Assembly (NCBI RefSeq): GCF_013314975.1
Contig: NZ_JABTYH010000006.1
Location: 99,952 to 163,951, forward strand
Length of the DNA: 64,000 nucleotides
Direction of reading: 5' to 3'
DNA from: Pseudarthrobacter oxydans
GTDB lineage: Bacteria > Actinomycetota > Actinomycetes > Actinomycetales > Micrococcaceae
Below the pieces are notes generated by a model. The model saw only the letters and a program-made list of their open reading frames with translations, was not told the origin of the DNA and did not search any database. The translations under genes and the position numbers were made by a program. Below are positions 54,861 to 62,993 of this stretch, piece after piece (the first letter of the stretch is position 1; the number at the start of each line of letters is the position of its first letter).

Positions 54861-55679
54861 CTACTGGGCCCGCATGAACTCCTCGGCGGCACGCACCTGC
54901 CCAGCGGTGGGCCGCACGCCGGTGTAAAGCACAAACTGTTCCAGGGCCTGGATGGTGGCAACCTCCGCCCCGGTGATGACCGGCTTTCCCGCGGCCCGCG
55001 CGGCCTTGATCAGCGGGGTTTCGGCCGGCAGCGCCACGACGTCGAAAACCACCTGGGCGGCGTCGATGGCCTCCTGCGGGAAGGAGAGCGCGTCTGCTTC
55101 CGCCCCTCCTGCCATACCGATAGGGGTCACGTTAATGATCAAGTCCGCCGTCCCGCCGTCGAGCGCTTCCTGCCACCTGAAGCCGTACTGGTCCGCGAGC
55201 GCACGCCCGGCAACCTCGTTCCGGGCGATGACCGTGACATCCGCGAAGCCGGCGTCGCGGAGCGCGGCAACGGTGGCCTTGGCCATGCCGCCCGCTCCCT
55301 GGACCAGGACCGAATAGCTGGTGGGCACCTTATTGGTGGCCAGGAGCTGCTCGATCGCGGTGTAGTCGGTGTTGTACGCCTTCAAGCGCCCGTCCGTGTT
55401 CACAATGGTGTTGACGGAGTCGATGGCCTTGGCCGAGGGGTCCATCTCGTCCACCAGCGCAATCACGTCCTCCTTGTACGGCATGGAGATGGCGCAGCCG
55501 CGGATGCCCAGGCCGCGGACGCCCGCAATGGCCTGTTCCAGGTTCGTGGGGGCGAACGCCTTGTAGATCCAGTTGAGGTTCAGCTGCTCGTACAGGTGGT
55601 TGTGAAAACGGGTCCCGTTGTTGCTGGGCCGCGCCGAGAGTGAGATGCAGAGGGTCATGTCTTTATTGAGAATGGGCAC
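54861..55679 (-). CDS. Shikimate dehydrogenase-like protein (SdhL / HI0607 type)
   Basis: 272 residues. The N-terminal substrate domain has LCISLSARPSNNGTRFHNHLYEQLNLNWIYKAF and GCAISMPYKE, where the Lys is the catalytic residue of the shikimate dehydrogenase family; SVNTIVNTDGRLKAYNTDY follows. The NADP-binding domain has VQGAGGMAKATVAALRDAGF. This pattern matches Haemophilus HI0607, a shikimate dehydrogenase-like group with weak shikimate activity, rather than AroE. HI0607 begins with a Met-Ile-Asn-Lys-Asp segment, so I prefer GTG 55679 (protein begins PILNKDM) over ATG 55658. No aro gene is close. The start is near the palindromic element at 55700-55763. Confidence 0.85.
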   Translation of the reverse strand: MPILNKDMTLCISLSARPSNNGTRFHNHLYEQLNLNWIYKAFAPTNLEQAIAGVRGLGIRGCAISMPYKEDVIALVDEMDPSAKAIDSVNTIVNTDGRLKAYNTDYTAIEQLLATNKVPTSYSVLVQGAGGMAKATVAALRDAGFADVTVIARNEVAGRALADQYGFRWQEALDGGTADLIINVTPIGMAGGAEADALSFPQEAIDAAQVVFDVVALPAETPLIKAARAAGKPVITGAEVATIQALEQFVLYTGVRPTAGQVRAAEEFMRAQ

Positions 55680-55699
55680 CCGACCATTAAACGGGATTC

Positions 55700-55763
55700 C
55701 CAACCAGGTAGCAGCAGATGTCGGTATCGGGGTCCAAACCGACATCTGCTGCTACCTAGTTGG
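55700..55763. repeat. Large near-perfect inverted repeat, possible REP-like element
   Basis: 26-bp arms (55700-55725 with 55738-55763) with a single mismatch and a 12-base loop. It fills the gap between the GH3 stop and the shikimate dehydrogenase-like start. The arms contain the block GGTAGCAGCAGATGTCGGT. No T-run follows, so it may be a terminator or a dispersed palindrome. Confidence 0.7.
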
Positions 55764-55764
55764 G

Positions 55765-57462
55765 TCAGGGGCAGCCGGTTCCCGCCGGGAAATTTCCGAC
55801 GGCGGCCGGCAGCTTCCCCGGTGCGCCCGCTTTCCCTGCCAGGACAGCGGCGAGGGCATCGAAGGCGCCGTCGCTCCGCCCGTAAAGGGCCACCTTCACC
55901 GGCGCCGTCGAGTCCCGCAGCGGCCAGGGGGCATCCAGTGCCACGGCAATGTCTCCTCCCGCACCCCGGCCGCCGTAGCCGATGAGGCTGACCAGGGGTC
56001 CGGAGCCCAGGGCCAGGCCGGCCCTGGCCGCGGCCGCCTCGAAGCGTGCCCTGTCCGCCGGCGAGCCGCCGTCCACCTGTACCGCGCCGGGAACCAGCGG
56101 GCCGGTGCAGGGTCCGGAGAGCATGGTGACCGCTGACGCGGAAACGTGGGCTGACAGGGCTCCGCCGCTGCCTGCCGGGGCGCCGGCCGCCGCGGCTGTC
56201 CTGCCGTGCCAGGCCATCATGGTGGCCACCCGGCGGGCTGCCTCGTCCAGCCGCTCCGGGGGCAGGGCGCCGGAGGCCACAGCCTGGACGATCGCCGCGT
56301 GTGCCTGGCCTACGTCGGCGGGCATCAGCAGGAGGTCCGCGCCCGCGGCGAGGGCCATCACCGCGGCGGTGCCGCCGGGATACTGCTTGGTCACGGCGCC
56401 CATGTTCAGGGCATCCGTCACCGCCACGCCCTTGAACCCGAGTCCCCGCAGCGCCGCATAGGCAGGGGCGGAGAGCGACGCCGGGACGCCGGGTTCCAGC
56501 GCCGGGACCGCAATGTGCCCGGTCATCACCATCGGAGCTCCGGCGTCGATGGCGGCCCGGAACGGCTTCCAGTCGCGGCCGCCGAGCTCCGCCACGGTGG
56601 ACGGCTGTGCCGGGAGGTTGTGGTGGGAGTCGACCGTCACAGAGCCGTGCCCCGGAAAGTGCTTCACTGCCGGCAGCACCCCCGCAGCGAGCATTCCCTG
56701 CGAGAACGCCACGCCGAGCGAGCCCGCAGCGTCGGGGTCAGCGGACATGGACCTGGCGCCAATGGTGGGATCGCCGGGCCCGATGGTGACATCGGTGCCG
56801 GGCGCGAAATCCAGGTTGAACCCGAGGGGCACCAGTTCCGCGGCCAGGCCCTGCCCCGCTTCCCGGGCCAGTGGCACGCTGCCGGCGGCACCGTAGCTCA
56901 TGGGTGTGGGCCATTCGGTCAGGGGCAGGCCCAGCCGCGCAACCTGGCCGCCTTCCTGGTCCACCGCGATGATCCCGGGCCACGGCCGTCCCCCGGCGGC
57001 GGCAGCCAACCGCTGGTTGATGGCAGCCATGCCCTGTACGTCCATCCTGCCCTGCGGATCAAGGGGAACGTTGTCGCCCATGATGATGGACCCGGCAAGG
57101 TGCAGCCGCTCGATGGCCGCTGCGTGGGACTCCACATCCTTGCCCTTGAAGAAGGGAAGGAGGACCTGCCCGGCCTTCTCCTCGGTGCTCATCGCCGCTA
57201 CCGCTGCGGCGGCCACGTCCTGGTCGCGCTGTTCGGGCCCCCAGCCCAGTGGCCGGGTACCCGGATCAGGCGACGGGGAAGGTGTGGCGGACGCCGTCGT
57301 CGTACGTGGCGTGGGGGCGGCAAAGGGGGCAGACGGGGCCGACGACGACGGGGCAGGGCCCGGCGCTGCCGTGCAGGACGCCAGGGCTACTGCGGCGGAG
57401 GCTGCCGCGATGAAGGGGAGGGATGTGTGAAGACTGTCACGCAGGGGTCGGAACAAGGCCAT
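55765..57462 (-). CDS. Secreted GH3 beta-N-acetylhexosaminidase-like lipoprotein
   Basis: 565 residues. Lipoprotein signal with lipobox LASC (Cys30), then a 45-residue Pro/Ser/Thr linker. The GH3 N-terminal barrel begins MSTEEKAGQVLLPFF and shows NagZ-type signatures: GIIAVDQEGGQVARL, LDFAPGTDVTIGPGDPTIGARS, and AVKHFPGHGSVTVDSHHNLP with the catalytic His/Asp loop, and VTDALNMGAV with the nucleophile Asp. A shorter C-terminal domain follows. Role: removal of N-acetylglucosamine from cell-wall fragments. ATG 57462 follows TAGCAT by 7 bases; a TTG lies one codon earlier. Confidence 0.92.
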   Translation of the reverse strand: MALFRPLRDSLHTSLPFIAAASAAVALASCTAAPGPAPSSSAPSAPFAAPTPRTTTASATPSPSPDPGTRPLGWGPEQRDQDVAAAAVAAMSTEEKAGQVLLPFFKGKDVESHAAAIERLHLAGSIIMGDNVPLDPQGRMDVQGMAAINQRLAAAAGGRPWPGIIAVDQEGGQVARLGLPLTEWPTPMSYGAAGSVPLAREAGQGLAAELVPLGFNLDFAPGTDVTIGPGDPTIGARSMSADPDAAGSLGVAFSQGMLAAGVLPAVKHFPGHGSVTVDSHHNLPAQPSTVAELGGRDWKPFRAAIDAGAPMVMTGHIAVPALEPGVPASLSAPAYAALRGLGFKGVAVTDALNMGAVTKQYPGGTAAVMALAAGADLLLMPADVGQAHAAIVQAVASGALPPERLDEAARRVATMMAWHGRTAAAAGAPAGSGGALSAHVSASAVTMLSGPCTGPLVPGAVQVDGGSPADRARFEAAAARAGLALGSGPLVSLIGYGGRGAGGDIAVALDAPWPLRDSTAPVKVALYGRSDGAFDALAAVLAGKAGAPGKLPAAVGNFPAGTGCP

Positions 57463-57475
57463 CAATACGATGCTA
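57460..57475 (-). promoter_or_regulatory. Putative -10 for leaderless GH3 mRNA
   Basis: TAGCAT at 57470-57475, 7 bases from the ATG at 57462. Confidence 0.4.
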
Positions 57476-57569
57476 CCCCTGCACTAGACTTGAACCACCC
57501 GTTCGCCTGCCGGCAGGAGACTGTCAGTGACGGCGTGAGCCAGCGGCAAACAGGACAGTTAGGACATGC

Positions 57570-58721
57570 GTGAAGATCGATTTCGCTACATCAAGGCAGT
57601 CAACCCTTGGTGTTGAATGGGAACTCGCGCTGGTGGACGGCCGGACGGGCGAACTGGCATCCGTGGCCAATGAGGTACTCCGCGGCGTCGCGTCCCGCCA
57701 CCCCGAGCTGAACGAAGACGACGAGCACCCGCACATCAAGCAGGAACTCCTGCTGAACACGGTGGAACTGGTCACGGGCATCTGCGAGACCGCGGCCGAA
57801 GCCAAGGAAGACCTCAGCCGTTCGCTGGCCGCCGTGCGCGAAATCACGGACCCCATGGGCGTGGAACTGTTCTGCGCCGGAAGCCACCCGTTCAGCCCGC
57901 CGCAGCTGCAGCCGGTCACGGACAAGGCGCGTTACGCAAAACTCATTGACCGCACGCAGTGGTGGGGCCGGCAGATGGTCATCTATGGCGTGCACGTCCA
58001 TGTGGGGCTGGACCGCCGGGACAAGGTGCTGCCCGTGCTGGACGGCCTGGTCAACTACTTCCCGCACTTCCAGGCGCTCTCCGCGTCCAGCCCGTTCTGG
58101 GGCGGCGAGGACACCGGCTACGCGTCCCAGCGGGCCCTGATGTTCCAGCAGCTCCCCACCGCCGGACTGCCCTTCCAGTTCCACTCCTGGGAGGAATACG
58201 AGTCCTATGTGCAGGACATGTTCACCACCGGGGTGATCGACACGCTCTCGGAGATCCGCTGGGACATCCGGCCGGTTCCAAACCTGGGCACCATCGAGAT
58301 GCGGATCTGCGACGGCCTGGCCACCCTGGAGGAGGTGGGCGCCATCGCAGCCCTCACCCAGTGCCTGGTGGACGAGTTCTCCACCACCCTGGACAACGGC
58401 GGGACCATTCCCACGATGCCGCCCTGGCATGTCCAGGAAAACAAGTGGCGCGCTGCCCGCTACGGCATGGACGCCATCATCATCCTCGACGCCGCGGGCA
58501 AGGAGCAGCTGGTCACCGAGCACCTGCTGGAAACCCTCAACCGGCTCGAGCCCGTGGCCGCGAAGCTTCGCTGCACGGACGAGCTTGCCGACGTCGAGAA
58601 GATCATCCGCCGCGGGGCCGGCTACCAGCGCCAGCGCCGCGTGGCAGCCGAACACGGCGGCGACCTCCAGGCCGTGGTGCTGGACCTGGTCAAGCAGATG
58701 CGCAACGGCCCCACCGCCTGA
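57570..58721 (+). CDS. YbdK-type carboxylate-amine ligase (glutamate-cysteine ligase 2 family)
   Basis: 383 residues of the GCS2 family. The N-terminus TLGVEWELALVDGRTGEL is the family start; HIKQELLLNTVELVTGIC, CAGSHPFSPP, and the GVHVHVGLD block with paired His carry the metal/ATP site. YbdK-like proteins have weak gamma-glutamylcysteine synthetase activity; the physiological substrate in actinobacteria, which use mycothiol, is uncertain. GTG 57570 starts the domain directly; TTAGGAC lies about 5 bases upstream. Divergent from the GH3 gene. Confidence 0.88.
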   Translation: MKIDFATSRQSTLGVEWELALVDGRTGELASVANEVLRGVASRHPELNEDDEHPHIKQELLLNTVELVTGICETAAEAKEDLSRSLAAVREITDPMGVELFCAGSHPFSPPQLQPVTDKARYAKLIDRTQWWGRQMVIYGVHVHVGLDRRDKVLPVLDGLVNYFPHFQALSASSPFWGGEDTGYASQRALMFQQLPTAGLPFQFHSWEEYESYVQDMFTTGVIDTLSEIRWDIRPVPNLGTIEMRICDGLATLEEVGAIAALTQCLVDEFSTTLDNGGTIPTMPPWHVQENKWRAARYGMDAIIILDAAGKEQLVTEHLLETLNRLEPVAAKLRCTDELADVEKIIRRGAGYQRQRRVAAEHGGDLQAVVLDLVKQMRNGPTA

Positions 58722-58762
58722 CCCTGCCCGCCCGAAACGGGGCACATCGGCACGGACACGCC

Positions 58763-58791
58763 CGCCACCGTCGTGAATTGCGACGGCGGCG
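58763..58791. terminator. Hairpin between convergent YbdK-type ligase and tsaD
   Basis: 11-bp arms with one mismatch (58763-58773 with 58781-58791) and a 7-base loop, midway between two convergent genes; no T-run. Confidence 0.45.
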
Positions 58792-58832
58792 CGCCCCAAG
58801 TGCCCCGCGACGGTTCGCTGGGCCTACTGTCT

Positions 58833-59936
58833 TCAGGCCGGCAGGGACACCGACGTGACCGGCATCGAGGAATCCGGGGCGAAGCGGATGCCGCTGGGTT
58901 CCACCCCGGCCATCACCAGCTGGGCACCCAGGGCCGCCACCATGGCGCCGTTGTCCGTGCACAGGTCCAGCGGCGGCACGTGCAGCCTGATCCCTGCCGA
59001 GGCGCACCGCTGCCCGGTCAGCTCGCGGAGCCGTGAGTTGGCTGCGACTCCCCCGCCCAGGAGCACGTCCTTCATGCCGTGTTCCCGGCAGGCCAGCACG
59101 GCCTTCGAGGAAATGACGTCCACCACGGCTTCCTGGAACGCGGCCGCAATGTCAGCCACCGGAATCTCCTCCCCGCGCGCCTCAAACTGTTCCACGCACC
59201 GGGCCACCGCGGTCTTGAGGCCGCTGAAGGACCAGTCGTACCGGTGCCTGCCCGGTTCACCGGCTGTCCCCATGAACTTGGGCTGGCTCAGGCCACGGGG
59301 GAACCGGATGGACTTCGGGTTGCCGGTGCGGGCCACTTTGTCGATGGCCGGCCCGCCCGGGTAGCCGAGGCCCAGGATGCGGGCCACCTTGTCGTAGGCT
59401 TCGCCGGCGGCATCGTCGATGGTGGAACCCAGGAGCTGCACGTCCTCGGTGATGCTGTTGATCCTCAGGATTTCGGTGTGGCCGCCGGAAACCAGCAGCG
59501 CGCCGAGGTTCTCCGGGAGCTGCGGGGCCGTGCCGTTGTGCCGGCCGCCGCCTGCCCCGTCCAGCAGCCCCACGCCCACGTGGGCCACGAGGTGGTTGAT
59601 GGCGTACAGCGGCTTGCCGGTGGCCACGGCCAGGGCCTTGGCGGCGCAGACGCCCACCATGAGGGCGCCGGCAAGGCCAGGTCCCGAGGTGACCGCGATG
59701 GCGTCCACGTCATCGAGGGCCACGCCGGCGTCGGACAATGCCTGCTCCAGCGTGGGGACGAAGGCGTCCAGGTGCGCGCGGGAGGCGATCTCGGGGATCA
59801 CGCCGCCGAACCGGACGTGCTCGTCCATGGAGGATGACACGGTGTTGGTCAGCAGCGTGGTTCCGCGCACGATTCCCACGCCGGTCTCGTCGCAGGACGA
59901 CTCGATGCCCAGCACCAGTGGCTGCGTGCGGTTCAT
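58833..59936 (-). CDS. tsaD: tRNA N6-threonylcarbamoyladenosine transferase TsaD
   Basis: Catalytic subunit that transfers threonylcarbamoyl to A37 of ANN-decoding tRNAs, with TsaB and TsaE. 367 residues of ASKHA fold: [14 protein letters not shown] at the N-terminus, metal-binding His pair in [40 protein letters not shown], and [12 protein letters not shown]. The operon order tsaE-tsaB-rimI-tsaD is conserved in actinobacteria. Overlaps rimI by four bases. Confidence 0.97.
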   Translation of the reverse strand: MNRTQPLVLGIESSCDETGVGIVRGTTLLTNTVSSSMDEHVRFGGVIPEIASRAHLDAFVPTLEQALSDAGVALDDVDAIAVTSGPGLAGALMVGVCAAKALAVATGKPLYAINHLVAHVGVGLLDGAGGGRHNGTAPQLPENLGALLVSGGHTEILRINSITEDVQLLGSTIDDAAGEAYDKVARILGLGYPGGPAIDKVARTGNPKSIRFPRGLSQPKFMGTAGEPGRHRYDWSFSGLKTAVARCVEQFEARGEEIPVADIAAAFQEAVVDVISSKAVLACREHGMKDVLLGGGVAANSRLRELTGQRCASAGIRLHVPPLDLCTDNGAMVAALGAQLVMAGVEPSGIRFAPDSSMPVTSVSLPA

Positions 59937-60487
59937 GGCTGGGGTCCTTCCTGGGGATTCGCGGCTTCGGGATTCGCGTTGTGGGGGTTCGGGCCGCTTG
60001 CACTCCCGGGCGTGCCGGCCAGCTGGAGGCGCATGATGAGGGCGTCAACCCCGTCGCGGTAATACCGGGGGCGGACGTGGATCTGCTCAAAACCGAACCG
60101 GACATACAGCTGCTGCGCCCGCGGGTTGTCCGCCCGGACCTCCAGCAGGACGTCCGCAGCCCGCCTTCGCCGGGCCTCGTCGATGAGGGCGGTGAGCAGC
60201 GTGGTGCCGATGCCCCGGCCCTCATATTCGGGGACGACGGCGATGGTCTGGACGTCCGCGATGGGCTCGATGCACATCAGGCCGGCATAGCCCACGATGC
60301 CGTCGGTGCCCTGCGCCACAAGGTAGCGGCGGGTTTCCGGCTGGGAGAGTTCGTCGAGGAACATCTGGAGGGGCCAGGCATCCACGGGAAAGAGCCGCTG
60401 TTCCAGGGCGCTGACCGCGGGGACATCGTCCAGCGTCATATCGCGGACGGTCACGCCAGCGCCGGGGTGGCCGGGTGTGTGGTTCAC
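59933..60487 (-). CDS. rimI: Ribosomal protein N-acetyltransferase RimI
   Basis: GNAT enzyme that acetylates the N-terminus of ribosomal protein S18 in E. coli. 184 residues with [21 protein letters not shown] at the start, the acetyl-CoA site [22 protein letters not shown], and [20 protein letters not shown], then a short extra tail. GTG 60487 overlaps the tsaB stop and its own stop overlaps tsaD by four bases, as expected within this operon. Confidence 0.94.
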   Translation of the reverse strand: MNHTPGHPGAGVTVRDMTLDDVPAVSALEQRLFPVDAWPLQMFLDELSQPETRRYLVAQGTDGIVGYAGLMCIEPIADVQTIAVVPEYEGRGIGTTLLTALIDEARRRRAADVLLEVRADNPRAQQLYVRFGFEQIHVRPRYYRDGVDALIMRLQLAGTPGSASGPNPHNANPEAANPQEGPQP

Positions 60488-61155
60488 AGGGCCCTCTTCC
60501 GCGGTCCGGGGACCTGGGCGTCGGACTCCCGGAGGTACAGCGGCGTGGAGTCGAGGAGGCCACTGCCCGCCTCGAGCCTTGCCAGCGCGAACTTTCCCAG
60601 GTACAGGGCATCCGGCTGTTCCTGCGCAAAGTCGGGGTGGGCCTTCAGTGCATCAGCGTAAAGACCGGCACCGGCACCGAAGGCGGGCAGGTCCGGGAGG
60701 TCGGCGGCGAAGCTGACGTGCGGGCCGTCCTCCAGGACCGGAAGCCGGCCGTCGGCGAGGCTGTAGCGCGCCCAGTAGACCTCTTTGCGGCGCGCGTCCG
60801 TCGCCACCAGGAACTCGGGGACGGCCGCGGCGGATTCCGCCACTTCCAGGGCCATGGCGTCCAGGCTGACCAGCCCGTGCAGGGGTTTGCCCCAAACAAA
60901 AGCGAGGGTCCGCGCGGTGGCGATTCCGGACCGCAATCCGGTGAACGGTCCGGGACCCACACCCACCACCAGGGCGTCGATGTCGTTTCCGGTCAAGCCG
61001 GCGCCTGCGAGCATCTCCTCGATTCCGGGGGCAAGCACCTCGGCGTGGCTCCGGGTGTCCTCGGTGGAGAAGCTGGCCACCACGGAACCCGGTGTTTCAG
61101 AGGACACCAGGGCGGCGCTGGCAACGGCGGAAGTGTCAATGGCCAGGATCAGCAT
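60484..61155 (-). CDS. tsaB: tRNA threonylcarbamoyladenosine biosynthesis protein TsaB
   Basis: Non-catalytic paralogue and partner of TsaD. 223 residues beginning MLILAIDTSAVASAAL, with GVGPGPFTGLRSGIATARTLA and the VATDARRKEVYWARY segment. Start ATG 61155 overlaps the tsaE stop by one base (TGATG); the upstream open frame belongs to tsaE. Part of the t6A synthesis unit. Confidence 0.95.
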   Translation of the reverse strand: MLILAIDTSAVASAALVSSETPGSVVASFSTEDTRSHAEVLAPGIEEMLAGAGLTGNDIDALVVGVGPGPFTGLRSGIATARTLAFVWGKPLHGLVSLDAMALEVAESAAAVPEFLVATDARRKEVYWARYSLADGRLPVLEDGPHVSFAADLPDLPAFGAGAGLYADALKAHPDFAQEQPDALYLGKFALARLEAGSGLLDSTPLYLRESDAQVPGPRKRAL

Positions 61156-61736
61156 CAGCGAGCACCTTCCATGGCCGCACCAAGTTCCGGGGCTTCGGGC
61201 CACCGCGGGCCGTAGCCGCGCATCACGATGGTGCGGGGCTCGTCTGCGTCCCCGGTGTCGAAGTCCAGGCCATCGGAGGGCAGCCCGTCTTCAAGTCCCA
61301 CCGCACGGTGCAGGTCGATCTCCAGCCTGCTCTCGCTGAGGTGCTCCACCCGGTCCCGGCCCCACTCCACCACCGTCACGGAGGAGTCCATGGTGTTTTC
61401 CAGGTCGATGTCGTCAATCTCCGCGGCTGAGTCCAGCCGGTAGGCGTCCACGTGCACCAGGTCCGGGCCGCCGGGCCGCGGCCCGTGCGGCAGGTTGGGG
61501 TGGATGCGGACCAGCACGAACGTGGGGGAAATAATGCCTTCCCGGACGCCCAGCCCCTCCCCCAGGCCCTGCGTGAACGTGGTCTTCCCGGCACCCAGCT
61601 CGCCGCTGAGCACCAGCAGGTCCCCGGCCTGCAGGACCGCCGCGAGGCGGAGGGCCAGCGCATGGGTCTGCTCCGCCGTCGTCGCCGTTAGTTTCATTTC
61701 CCAGTTAGGCAGGGGAGCCTGGCCGTTGGCGGTCAC
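61155..61736 (-). CDS. tsaE: tRNA threonylcarbamoyladenosine biosynthesis ATPase TsaE
   Basis: ATPase that cycles the TsaBD complex. 193 residues with Walker A GELGAGKTTFTQGLGEGLG, switch SPTFVLVRIH, VHVDAYRLDS and VTVVEWGRDRVE. The C-terminus is about 40 residues longer than in E. coli YjeE. GTG 61736 overlaps the alr stop by four bases; Met14 (MKLTATT) is a possible alternative start. Confidence 0.95.
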   Translation of the reverse strand: MTANGQAPLPNWEMKLTATTAEQTHALALRLAAVLQAGDLLVLSGELGAGKTTFTQGLGEGLGVREGIISPTFVLVRIHPNLPHGPRPGGPDLVHVDAYRLDSAAEIDDIDLENTMDSSVTVVEWGRDRVEHLSESRLEIDLHRAVGLEDGLPSDGLDFDTGDADEPRTIVMRGYGPRWPEAPELGAAMEGAR

Positions 61737-62953
61737 GAGAGCTTCTCCTGGCTGGATGCGGAGGTCCGGTCCTCTTCGTTGATGAAGCGCCGCGGCACCC
61801 GGGGGCTGATCCTGGTGACAATCTCGTAGTTGATGGTCCCGGCGGCGCGCGCCCAGTCATCGGCGGTGGGGCCGCCGTCGGCTCCGTCCCCGAACAGTTC
61901 CGCCTCGGCACCCAGCAGGTCCGCACCCGCCCCGCCGATGGCACCAAGGTCGATGACCATCTGGTCCATGGCGATCCGGCCCACCACCGGGTAGGTCCGG
62001 CCGGCAACCCGCACGGGCCCGCCGGTGGCGGACCGCGGCACCCCGTCCGCGTACCCCACCGGGATCAGGCCCAGCGTGCTGTCCCCCTGGGTGCGGTAGT
62101 GGAGGCCGTAGGAGACGCCCTGCCCGTCCGGTACCTCCTTGCACTGCGACACCAGGGTCCGCAGCGTCATGGCCGGGCGGAGCCCCAGCTCGGCGGAACT
62201 CTGGCCGGCGAACGGGGACAGCCCGTAGATGCCCAGGCCAACGCGGACCAGGTCGAAGTGGGTATCGGGCCGGGACAGCGTGGCGGGGGTGTTGGCCAGG
62301 TGGCGGACTTCAGGGTCCACGCCGGCGTCCTCCGCCACGGCCAGGACGTCGCGGAACGTGGCCAGCTGCTGGTCGGTCTCGGGACGCTCCGGCTCATCGG
62401 CCACGGCGAGGTGGGAGAAGATGCCCACCACGCGCAGCAGGCCCTGGTCCTGGTAGTCCATCGCCTCGCCCACCAGCTGGTCCCAGCTGTCCAGGGCCGC
62501 GCCGTTGCGTCCCAGTCCGGTGTCCACTTTCAGGTGGATGCGGGCCGGGCGCTCCTGTTCCCGAGCTGCGGCGACGATGCGGTCCAGTTCCCAGCCGGAG
62601 CAGCCAATGTCCACGCCGGCAGCCACGGCGGCGCCGAAGTTGCTTTCCGTGGTGTGCAGCCAGGCCAGCAGCGGCGCGTCAATGCCGGCAGCCCGGAGCG
62701 CCAGGGCCTCCGAAATGTGGGCCACCCCCAGCCAGGACGCTCCTGCCTCCAGGGCTGCCCGGGCCACGGGAACGGCGCCGTGCCCGTAGGCATCAGCTTT
62801 GACCACGGCCATGACTTTCGCCGGGGATGCGGCAGCGGCGAGGCGGCGCACGTTGTGCCGGATAGCGTCCAGGTCGATCACGGCGGACCGTTCATAGCGG
62901 GAGCCGTGTCCCGGGGCAGCACTGAATTCGCCGGTTGTTGCGGGGTAAGTCAC
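61733..62953 (-). CDS. alr: Alanine racemase
   Basis: PLP enzyme that makes D-alanine for peptidoglycan. The 406-residue protein has the PLP lysine in VMAVVKADAYGHGA (near residue 50), HLKVDTGLGRNG, and the catalytic Tyr region VSYGLHYRTQ, with GRIAMDQMVIDLG near the C-terminus. First gene of the alr-tsaE-tsaB-rimI-tsaD operon. GTG 62953 has TAGAAT 7 bases upstream and no Shine-Dalgarno. Confidence 0.97.
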   Translation of the reverse strand: MTYPATTGEFSAAPGHGSRYERSAVIDLDAIRHNVRRLAAAASPAKVMAVVKADAYGHGAVPVARAALEAGASWLGVAHISEALALRAAGIDAPLLAWLHTTESNFGAAVAAGVDIGCSGWELDRIVAAAREQERPARIHLKVDTGLGRNGAALDSWDQLVGEAMDYQDQGLLRVVGIFSHLAVADEPERPETDQQLATFRDVLAVAEDAGVDPEVRHLANTPATLSRPDTHFDLVRVGLGIYGLSPFAGQSSAELGLRPAMTLRTLVSQCKEVPDGQGVSYGLHYRTQGDSTLGLIPVGYADGVPRSATGGPVRVAGRTYPVVGRIAMDQMVIDLGAIGGAGADLLGAEAELFGDGADGGPTADDWARAAGTINYEIVTRISPRVPRRFINEEDRTSASSQEKLS

Positions 62954-62966
62954 CCTAGTGATTCTA
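62951..62966 (-). promoter_or_regulatory. Putative -10 for leaderless alr operon mRNA
   Basis: TAGAAT at 62961-62966, 7 bases from the GTG at 62953; a near-consensus -10. Confidence 0.5.
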
Positions 62967-62993
62967 GTGCTGGCGCTTCCGGCCGAATAATCG

